A stretch of 5,477 bases of DNA from Holophagaceae bacterium (GTDB lineage Bacteria > Acidobacteriota > Holophagae > Holophagales > Holophagaceae), in NCBI GenBank assembly GCA_025355915.1, contig JANXYT010000230.1:1-5477 (forward strand), given 5' to 3'. The notes under the pieces were generated by a model. It saw nothing but the letters and a program-made list of their open reading frames with translations, did not search any database and was not told the origin of the DNA. This document shows positions 1 through 3,888 of the stretch, in pieces (position 1 is the first letter of the stretch; each line of letters begins with the position of its first letter). The translations under genes and the position numbers were made by a program.

Positions 1-1185
1 GACCCCGCCCACAACCTGCTGCTCGAGGGCCGGGACCAGGTGGAGCTCTATCGCATGCAGGATCTGCGCTTCCCGAAGACGGTGAAGCTGCTGGGTCCAG
101 TCACCCGGCCCGGTCTCTTCGAGTTCCATGAGGGGATGCGCGCCTCCGATCTGATCTTCCGGGCGGGATTGCCCCTGAAGTCGGCGGACCGGCTGTCCGC
201 CGAGCTGGCGCGAAGCCGGGACGGCAAGCCGAGTGAGGTCATCCGGCTGGACCTTTCCCGCCTGTTGTCCACGGAGGCAGGGAGCCCCGTGGCCCTTCTG
301 GATGAGGGCGTGAATCCGATGCTCCGGGCGGACGATCAGCTGAGTCTCTTCGAGAAGCCGGATTACCGGGTGCATCGCACGGTGCGGGTCATCGGCCAGG
401 TGGCCCGGCCGGGCAGCTACACCATGGATACGGATAAACCCACGCTGGCTCAGCTGATTCAGCGGGCCGGCGGCCTGACCCGGGAAGCCATGCCCAAGGC
501 CGGCGTCTTCCTCCGGAACCTTGGGGCGAACACCCTGGCGGATCCGGAAGACCCCTTCAAGCAGATTGAGGCCCTCAAAAAGGTCGAAGCGCGTCCCCAG
601 ATGCCCGTAGGCCCTGGCTTCGGCAGCGATCCAGGCTCGTCCCGGGCCCTGGTCCAGCAGGCCCAGGATCCCGGCAGCAAGGGCGTGAACGACATTCTCG
701 ACCGGCTGAATGAAACCCGTCGGCAAGCCGCCACCGGCCAGCTGCTGCGCGGTCCCCTCATGCATGGGCTGATCACCGGGGCCCTGAATCGCATGGTGGT
801 GGATTTCGATGCGGCCATCAAGGGCGATGCCAAGGCCGATGTGGAATTGCAGGATGGGGATGAGGTCATCATCCCAAGGGCCACGGATGCAGCCTACGTG
901 GTGGGCGAGACGGCGAGTCCCTTTGCGACCTACAAGGTGGCCAAGGGCATGCGGGTGTCGGATCTGCTGAAGCTGGCGGGGGGTCCCACCCGCAATGCCG
1001 ACAATGCGAACATCCGTTTGCTGAAGGCCGATGGCCGGATCCTGGACACCTGGGTGGAGGGCAAGGCCGTGGAACCCGGCGATACGGTGCTGGTGCCCCA
1101 GCGATTCCGGCGTGATACCAGCTGGCAGGAAAACCTGCAGGCGCTGACTCCCATCGCGATCCTGCTGAGCACCCTCAAGCTCTGA
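1..1185 (+). CDS. SLBB-domain polysaccharide export protein, 5' end missing
   Basis: The frame is open from the first base and ends at TGA 1183-1185, giving 394 visible residues; the true start lies upstream, and the GTG at 40 is internal. Proteins of this Wza-like class form or feed the outer-membrane channel for capsular or exopolysaccharide. Three SLBB beta-grasp units are visible, each opening with a V-x-G-x-x-x-x-P-G-like strand: VKLLGPVTRPG (about residue 28), VRVIGQVARPG (about 128) and AYVVGETASP (about 298). The closing strands of units include LLLEGRDQVELY, LRADDQLSLFE and LQDGDEVIIPR, so the first visible residues are the tail of yet another unit. About 100 residues rich in Gly, Pro and Gln, followed by a charged helix (LNETRRQAATGQLL), interrupt the second unit. 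The C-terminus is short and hydrophobic (TPIAILLSTLKL), perhaps a vestige of the membrane helix that ends Wza. The family call is firm; the exact polysaccharide is unknown. Confidence 0.85.
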   Translation, partial: DPAHNLLLEGRDQVELYRMQDLRFPKTVKLLGPVTRPGLFEFHEGMRASDLIFRAGLPLKSADRLSAELARSRDGKPSEVIRLDLSRLLSTEAGSPVALLDEGVNPMLRADDQLSLFEKPDYRVHRTVRVIGQVARPGSYTMDTDKPTLAQLIQRAGGLTREAMPKAGVFLRNLGANTLADPEDPFKQIEALKKVEARPQMPVGPGFGSDPGSSRALVQQAQDPGSKGVNDILDRLNETRRQAATGQLLRGPLMHGLITGALNRMVVDFDAAIKGDAKADVELQDGDEVIIPRATDAAYVVGETASPFATYKVAKGMRVSDLLKLAGGPTRNADNANIRLLKADGRILDTWVEGKAVEPGDTVLVPQRFRRDTSWQENLQALTPIAILLSTLKL

Positions 1186-1206
1186 CGGACCCAGGTGCGG
1201 TAAACT

Positions 1207-1235
1207 GAAAGGCCCCGCCACCGCGGGGCCTTTTC
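1207..1235 (+). terminator. Intrinsic terminator after the SLBB gene
   Basis: AAAGGCCCCGC (1208-1218) pairs perfectly with GCGGGGCCTTT (1223-1233) around a 4-base loop, with TTTT at 1231-1234. This is an 11-bp stem, GC-rich in the middle and flanked by an A-tract and a T-tract, so it may act in both directions. It starts 22 bases after the SLBB stop and ends four bases before the queD start. Confidence 0.75.
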
Positions 1236-1238
1236 ATC

Positions 1239-1595
1239 GTGAGTGCCATGATCCTGCGCAAAGAGTACTGGTTCGAAGCGGCCCATTTCATCTACAACCA
1301 TCCGGGCAAGTGCCGGAACCTGCACGGGCACAGCTACAAGCTCTTCGTGCTGCTGGAGGGGCAGGTGATCGCCGAGACGGGCATGATCATTGACTTCGAC
1401 GACTTGTCGAAGGTGGTGATGGAGAAGGTGATCTCCAAGCTCGACCACCGCTTTCTGAACGACTTGATCCCCCTGTCCACGGCGGAGAACATCTCGGTGT
1501 GGATCTGGGAGCAACTCAAGCCCGACCTGCCCATGCTCTGCCAGGTCGAGGTCTTTGAAACCACCGACAACTGCGTGATCTACCGCGGAGTGTGA
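1239..1595 (+). CDS. queD: 6-carboxy-5,6,7,8-tetrahydropterin synthase (QueD / 6-PTPS family)
   Basis: QueD converts 7,8-dihydroneopterin triphosphate to 6-carboxytetrahydropterin, the first dedicated step to preQ0 and queuosine, in the cytoplasm. The 118 residues match the normal family length (about 120). Zinc ligands are H16 (FEAAHF) and H29/H31 (LHGHSY). Catalytic C25 sits in the C-x3-H-G-H arrangement. The LDHRFLND segment supplies the D69/H70 pair, E107 (VFET) is the expected pterin-binding Glu, and the C-terminal CVIYRG signature is present. The C-x3-HGH spacing and CxIYRG ending favour QueD over eukaryote-type PTPS (sepiapterin pathway). GTG at 1239 is the longest start. An ATG at 1248 (115 residues) is equally plausible, with GTGAG just before it; neither has a strong ribosome site. 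No other queuosine gene is in the window, so it appears to be a single-gene unit. Confidence 0.92.
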   Translation: MSAMILRKEYWFEAAHFIYNHPGKCRNLHGHSYKLFVLLEGQVIAETGMIIDFDDLSKVVMEKVISKLDHRFLNDLIPLSTAENISVWIWEQLKPDLPMLCQVEVFETTDNCVIYRGV

Positions 1596-1600
1596 GGGAC

Positions 1601-1635
1601 CGTAACAAACCCCGACGACATGGGGTTTTGTTACG
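1601..1635 (+). terminator. Terminator-like hairpin after queD
   Basis: CGTAACAAA-CCCC (1601-1613) pairs with GGGG-TTTTGTTACG (1622-1635) around an 8-base loop, with a single bulged T at 1626. The GC core is only 4 bp but is flanked by an A-rich arm and a T-rich arm (TTTTGTT), the shape of an intrinsic terminator that can work on both strands. It lies six bases after the queD stop and insulates queD from the toxin-antitoxin unit. Confidence 0.65.
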
Positions 1636-1688
1636 ACCTCTAGGGCGGGTTTGGCCCAGCGCACCAGCTTTCATGGTGCAATTCACCC

Positions 1689-1716
1689 TGGACAAGTGTT
1701 AACCATGGTTTACACT
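1689..1716 (+). promoter_or_regulatory. Probable promoter of the toxin-antitoxin operon
   Basis: TGGACA (1689-1694) resembles a -35 box with one mismatch to TTGACA, and TACACT (1711-1716) resembles a -10 box. The spacing is 16 bases. The expected transcription start falls at about 1722-1724, on or beside the toxin ATG (1723), so the transcript could be leaderless. This assumes sigma70-type consensus boxes. Confidence 0.4.
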
Positions 1717-1718
1717 TG
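1693..1718. promoter_or_regulatory. Palindromic operator of the toxin-antitoxin operon
   Basis: This is a 26-bp inverted repeat centred between 1705 and 1706. The half-sites are CAAGTGT (1693-1699) and ACACTTG (1712-1718), and the core AACCATGGTT (1701-1710) is fully self-complementary. Only the 1700/1711 pair is mismatched. It overlaps the putative -35/-10 region and stops four bases before the toxin start. Antitoxins of this HTH type usually repress their own operon by binding such a site; that role is inferred from position and symmetry. Confidence 0.65.
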
Positions 1719-1722
1719 GACC

Positions 1723-2013
1723 ATGAAGACAATCCTCACCACCGAGGTCTTCAACACCTGGTTCGCCGACCTTCGGAACGCCCAAGCTAAGGCCAGAATT
1801 CAGGCTCGGATCCGTCGGGCGGAACAAGACAACCTTGGCGATTGCACCCCGGTGGGCGAGGGCGTCTCCGAAATGAGGATTCACTGCGTACCGGGCTATC
1901 GGGTCTATTTCATTCAACGTGGGATGGAAATCATCATCCTCCTTGCCGGGGGAGACAAATCCACGCAGGCCAAGGACATCCAATTGGCGCTGGAACTGGC
2001 GAAACAACTCTAG
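1723..2013 (+). CDS. HigB-like toxin, RelE/ParE superfamily (addiction module killer protein)
   Basis: This 96-residue protein has the signature of the HigB-like 'addiction module killer protein' family (TIGR02683 type): an N-terminal F-x-x-W-F-x-x-L-R segment (residues 10-18), an Arg-rich helix (R25-R32), the block VGEGVSEMRIHCVPGYRVYF (44-63) and LLAGGDKSTQ (73-82) before a C-terminal helix. RelE-superfamily toxins of this fold usually cut mRNA on the ribosome; that activity is family knowledge, not visible here. ATG 1723 was chosen because family members begin a few residues before this segment. ATG 1705 is in frame but lies at the centre of the operator palindrome, and a TTG at 1651 would run through both control elements. 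No Shine-Dalgarno sequence precedes 1723. The toxin precedes its antitoxin, as in higBA. No truncation or frameshift is seen, so the toxin looks intact. Confidence 0.85.
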   Translation: MKTILTTEVFNTWFADLRNAQAKARIQARIRRAEQDNLGDCTPVGEGVSEMRIHCVPGYRVYFIQRGMEIIILLAGGDKSTQAKDIQLALELAKQL

Positions 2014-2019
2014 GGAGGG
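2013..2019 (+). promoter_or_regulatory. Ribosome binding site of the antitoxin
   Basis: GGGAGGG overlaps the last base of the toxin stop codon and lies four bases before the antitoxin ATG (2024). It is far stronger than anything before the toxin start, which would favour antitoxin synthesis from the shared mRNA. Confidence 0.7.
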
Positions 2020-2023
2020 CAAC

Positions 2024-2314
2024 ATGGCCATCAAGCTTTCGAAGTGGGATGTGGTGGATCACCTCCAGAGCGAGGAGGCCATGGGCCTCTACCTCGAGGC
2101 CTGCTTTGAGGAAGATCCTGGTGACGGAAGCCTGATCCGTGCGGCATTGAGTGACCTCGCACGTGCGCGAGGCATGTCTCAGCTCGCCAAAGACACTGGC
2201 CTGACGCGGGAGGGGCTTTACAAGGCGCTTTCGCCGGATGGGAATCCAGAATTTTCGACGGTGGTCAAGGTCGTGAAAGCTCTCGGTCTGAAACTGCATG
2301 CAGCCCACGCTTGA
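2024..2314 (+). CDS. HTH antitoxin of the HigB-like toxin (addiction module antidote protein)
   Basis: This 96-residue protein has the typical layout of the TIGR02684-type antidote partner: an N-terminal K-x-S-K-W-D-x-x-x-x-L motif (4-14), an acidic linker segment (E17-D34), then LARARGMSQLAKDTGLTREG (from about 45) leading into a Cro/C1-type helix-turn-helix at about 51-70, and the closing GNPEFSTVVKVVKALGLKLH (73-92). It should neutralise the preceding toxin and, with it, bind the operator at 1693-1718. ATG 2024 is chosen because it has a good ribosome site, matches the family N-terminus and lies 10 bases after the toxin stop. No dedicated terminator is seen after it; small inverted repeats at 2329-2350 lack a T-tract. 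Confidence 0.88.
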   Translation: MAIKLSKWDVVDHLQSEEAMGLYLEACFEEDPGDGSLIRAALSDLARARGMSQLAKDTGLTREGLYKALSPDGNPEFSTVVKVVKALGLKLHAAHA

Positions 2315-2327
2315 GGGGTCTCTTTCC

Positions 2328-2477
2328 ATGGGTTCCTGGAGCCCACCAGGTACTCTAGATGGAGGAATGTCCGCGGATTGCCTCATCCTGGAAAGCGCGT
2401 GGAAGGCGAACCATTTTCCACTCGCCACCTTCGACAAGGCCCTCGGAAAATTTGAGGATGCGCAATGCGTCAGTTAG
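2328..2477 (+). pseudogene. C-terminal remnant of a PIN-domain (VapC-type) toxin
   Basis: From 2373 a short frame reads ADCLILESAWKANHFPLATF, then D-K-A-L-G-K-F, and ends at TAG 2475-2477. This is the C-terminal third of a PIN nuclease: the conserved Asp before L-I-L (codon 2376-2378) and the terminal 'PLATFD' Asp (2433-2435) are the third and fourth metal-binding acids of the fold. PIN toxins are about 130 residues. The first two thirds, with the N-terminal D and the central E, are absent, and the sequence upstream is the unrelated antitoxin. In-frame ATGs at 2328 and 2367 are available, but the product would be only 49 or 36 residues and catalytically incomplete. It is read as a relic; a translated micro-protein cannot be excluded. 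Confidence 0.6.
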
Positions 2478-2490
2478 GATTCCGCTTTCT

Positions 2491-2495
2491 GGAGG
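2491..2495 (+). promoter_or_regulatory. Ribosome binding site fixing the start of the LEA14-like gene
   Basis: GGAGG lies five bases before GTG 2501. The longer in-frame ATG at 2465 has no such site and lies inside the PIN remnant, so GTG 2501 is the better start. Confidence 0.65.
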
Positions 2496-2500
2496 GTTCC

Positions 2501-3046
2501 GTGGTTTTGAAGTCTGTTCGGCGTCACCTGCGCTTTCCGAGGCTGCTCCAGGTTCTTGGCCTTTCCGTGGTGGGTTTCCTGTCCATGGGTTGTGAGGCCC
2601 TCAACCCAGCCCTGCGCTACGAGGAGGCCGCCCGCCAGCTGCGCTTCTCGCTGGATCGGGTGGAACCCCGCGTGGAGCTGGCCTTCCCGCTGGAACAGTC
2701 CCGCCTGCGCCTGCAACTGGAGGTGGGTGTGGACAACCCATCGGACCAGCGCCTGCGCACCCGGCGCGTGGCAGGCGAGTTGCGGTTGAATGCCCAGGGT
2801 GGGGATTACCCGCTGGGATCGGTGAGCTTTCCCGAAGGCGCGGACATCGCCCCGAAGGGCCGCAGCATCCTCCGCGTGGAAGTGGCCCTGGGCTACGCCG
2901 ACCTGAAGGCCGTCTGGGGCCCACTGTCAGGGGCCGTGCAGCGCCATGAACCCGCCACCTGGAGCCTGGCCGGGGAAGCCCGCTTCGAGGTGCTGGGCAT
3001 CGAATTCGGCGTTCCTTTCCGCACCCGGAAGGAGAGCGGGCGATGA
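2501..3046 (+). CDS. LEA14-like (LEA type 2 / WHy-domain) probable lipoprotein
   Basis: With the GTG start the product is 181 residues. The N-terminus has a basic region (K4, R7, R8, R11, R14), a hydrophobic stretch (L15-L27) and a lipobox-like S-M-G-C ending at C31. Ser at -3 is not ideal, so lipidation is likely but not certain; Glu at +2 does not suggest inner-membrane retention under the enterobacterial rule. Residues about 56-175 form a WHy/LEA14-type beta sandwich: alternating strands (RLRLQLEVGVDNPSDQRLRT), the N-P pair typical of these domains (N79-P80), a G-D-Y-P-L-G strand, an I-A-P-K-G-R-S turn and a closing strand that returns to V-P-F. WHy proteins are linked to desiccation or stress tolerance in plants; bacterial envelope versions mostly lack an assigned role. 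The stop overlaps a mini-ORF start (ATGA 3043-3046) leading to the HAD gene, so the two are probably co-expressed. Confidence 0.75.
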   Translation: MVLKSVRRHLRFPRLLQVLGLSVVGFLSMGCEALNPALRYEEAARQLRFSLDRVEPRVELAFPLEQSRLRLQLEVGVDNPSDQRLRTRRVAGELRLNAQGGDYPLGSVSFPEGADIAPKGRSILRVEVALGYADLKAVWGPLSGAVQRHEPATWSLAGEARFEVLGIEFGVPFRTRKESGR

Positions 3047-3111
3047 GGCAGGCCTATCGACCTCAGCCCACAGCCCACTGCCATCAACCCACGGCCCCCA
3101 GCCCAAGATGA
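3043..3111 (+). CDS. Candidate 22-residue coupling ORF between the lipoprotein and HAD genes
   Basis: ATG 3043 overlaps the lipoprotein stop by ATGA and is preceded by AAGGAG (3029-3034) at an 8-base distance, a good ribosome site. The frame runs 22 codons, and its TGA (3109-3111) overlaps the HAD start ATG (3108-3110), again as ATGA. The peptide begins MRQAYRPQPT and is rich in Pro, His and Gln because most of it is translated heptad repeat, so no function as a protein is proposed. Its likely value is to carry ribosomes to the HAD start, which has no ribosome site of its own. Chance occurrence of a short frame is possible; the double overlap makes it worth recording. Confidence 0.35.
   Translation: MRQAYRPQPTAHCHQPTAPSPR
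3064..3105 (+). repeat. Six-copy degenerate heptanucleotide tandem repeat
   Basis: Six consecutive 7-base units with consensus CAGCCCA run up to two bases before the HAD start codon. Copies 1 (3064-3070), 2 (3071-3077) and 6 (3099-3105) are exact. Copy 4 (3085-3091) has one mismatch, copy 5 (3092-3098) two, and copy 3 (3078-3084) three. The units hold almost no G or T on this strand. Because 7 is not a multiple of 3, gain or loss of one unit would change the frame of anything translated through it. Confidence 0.65.
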
Positions 3112-3788
3112 TCCGCGGCGTCGTCTTCGACCTTTGGAACACGCTGGTGTTCAGCCCGGCGGGCAGCCCGTTTCAGCGGTTGAAGGACCTGCTGCGCCCC
3201 GACCAGGCATCGCTGTTCGCCGCGCTGGTGCGCGACGGCATGGTGCGGCCGTACCCGTCGGTGCGCACCTTTCTGGAGGCCTGGCAGGACCGCGCCGACC
3301 TTGACCCCGGGCAGATGGACGCCATGGCCCAGGCCTTTCTGGAGGCGGGGGGACAGGCGGAATGTTTCCCAGGCTCGCCCGAGGCGGTGGGCGCGGTGCG
3401 CGATCTGGCGCGGGTGGCGCTGTTATCCAACACCCAGACTTTTGGTCTGGAGTTGCTGAACCGCCTCGGCATTTCCGAGCGCATTCGCACCCGGATGCTG
3501 AGTGCCGAGATGGGGGCTCTGAAACCTGAACCGGCGGCCTTCGAGGCGGTGGAGCGAAAGCTGGGGCTCTTCCCCGGCAACCTCGCCATGGTGGGCGATA
3601 GCTGGACCGACGATGTGGAAGGCGCGCTGGCTGCGGGCTGGACGGCCATCTGGGTGAACCGCGAGGCCAGGCACCGCCCCGCCCACGACCCCGAGGCGCC
3701 CATCTACGAAGTAAGCAGCCTCGACCGCGTGCCCGAACTCATCCAGGGGTTGCAGGAGGGCATGCGCTGTCCGACCTGTTTTGGGTAG
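3108..3788 (+). CDS. HAD-superfamily hydrolase with Trp in motif I
   Basis: This 226-residue protein has all four HAD motifs in order. Motif I is VVFDLWNTLV with the nucleophile D8; motif II is LLSNTQ with S107; motif III is K139 in GALKPEP; motif IV is MVGDSWTDDVEGA with D164 and D169. Residues about 14-90 form an alpha-helical C1-type cap, as in subfamily IA. The usual second Asp of motif I (D-x-D-x-T), the general acid in phosphatases, is Trp (W10), as happens in 2-haloacid dehalogenases and some uncharacterised HADs, while motif IV is phosphatase-like; the substrate is therefore open. The extreme C-terminus holds a CPTC pair (C221, C224), which could bind metal. ATG 3108 is fixed by motif I lying eight residues in; longer in-frame versions run back through the lipoprotein gene. 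There is no ribosome site at 3108, so coupling from upstream is likely. It is convergent with rng. Confidence 0.85.
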   Translation: MIRGVVFDLWNTLVFSPAGSPFQRLKDLLRPDQASLFAALVRDGMVRPYPSVRTFLEAWQDRADLDPGQMDAMAQAFLEAGGQAECFPGSPEAVGAVRDLARVALLSNTQTFGLELLNRLGISERIRTRMLSAEMGALKPEPAAFEAVERKLGLFPGNLAMVGDSWTDDVEGALAAGWTAIWVNREARHRPAHDPEAPIYEVSSLDRVPELIQGLQEGMRCPTCFG

Positions 3789-3809
3789 TCCGCTGGTCAG
3801 AGGATCGGA

Positions 3810-3852
3810 GCACCTGTAGCGCAACCCAGAAGGCTCGTGATTTCTAATCATC
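3810..3852 (+). other. Possible relic of the 5' half of a tRNA-Arg(UCU)
   Basis: Reading 3810 as tRNA position 1 gives GCACCTG (1-7), TA (8-9), GCGC (10-13), an 8-base D-loop beginning AAC, position 26 at 3835, an anticodon stem with four of five pairs, and the loop TTTCTAA (3841-3847) with anticodon TCT in the correct place (34-36 at 3843-3845). The block GATTTCTAATC looks like a tRNA-Arg(UCU) anticodon arm. The D-stem has only two of four pairs, no T-arm can be folded, and there is no clean 3' acceptor strand, although CAGGGTC (3872-3878) could pair at five of seven positions. It is not a functional tRNA; relic or coincidence are both open. Confidence 0.2.
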
Positions 3853-3858
3853 TGAGCC
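3832..3858. other. Hairpin between the convergent HAD and rng genes
   Basis: GGCTC (3832-3836) pairs with GAGCC (3854-3858), and inside it TGATT (3838-3842) pairs with AATCA (3846-3850) around a 3-base loop, with a small 1x3 internal loop between. It has no real T-tract on either strand, so it is at best a weak or factor-assisted bidirectional terminator. A longer-range pair, GGATCGG (3802-3808) with CCGATCC (3880-3886), encloses it. No better terminator is present in the 100-base gap. Confidence 0.35.
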
Positions 3859-3888
3859 CCCGACGATCAGCCAGGGTCCCCGATCCGA

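Noticed and set aside
930..1664. 244-codon open frame on the - strand across the SLBB end and queD
   Set aside because: It runs antisense through two well-supported genes and two hairpins; its translation shows no domain.
1661..1679. Small inverted repeat GCACCA / TGGTGC upstream of the TA promoter
   Set aside because: Six base pairs with a 7-base loop is within chance, and it does not resemble the operator half-site.
1651..1722. N-terminal extension of the toxin from TTG 1651
   Set aside because: It would translate through the operator and promoter region, and the extra 24 residues do not belong to the family; ATG 1723 fits.
2465..2500. ATG 2465 as start of the LEA14-like gene
   Set aside because: It has no ribosome site and overlaps the PIN remnant; GTG 2501 has GGAGG five bases upstream and leaves a normal signal peptide.
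2359..2595. 78-codon + frame over the PIN remnant and lipoprotein signal peptide
   Set aside because: It is out of frame with both recognisable proteins and has no motif.
2946..3107. N-terminal extension of the HAD protein into the lipoprotein gene
   Set aside because: The extension overlaps a supported gene in another frame, and HAD motif I belongs near the N-terminus, as it does with ATG 3108.
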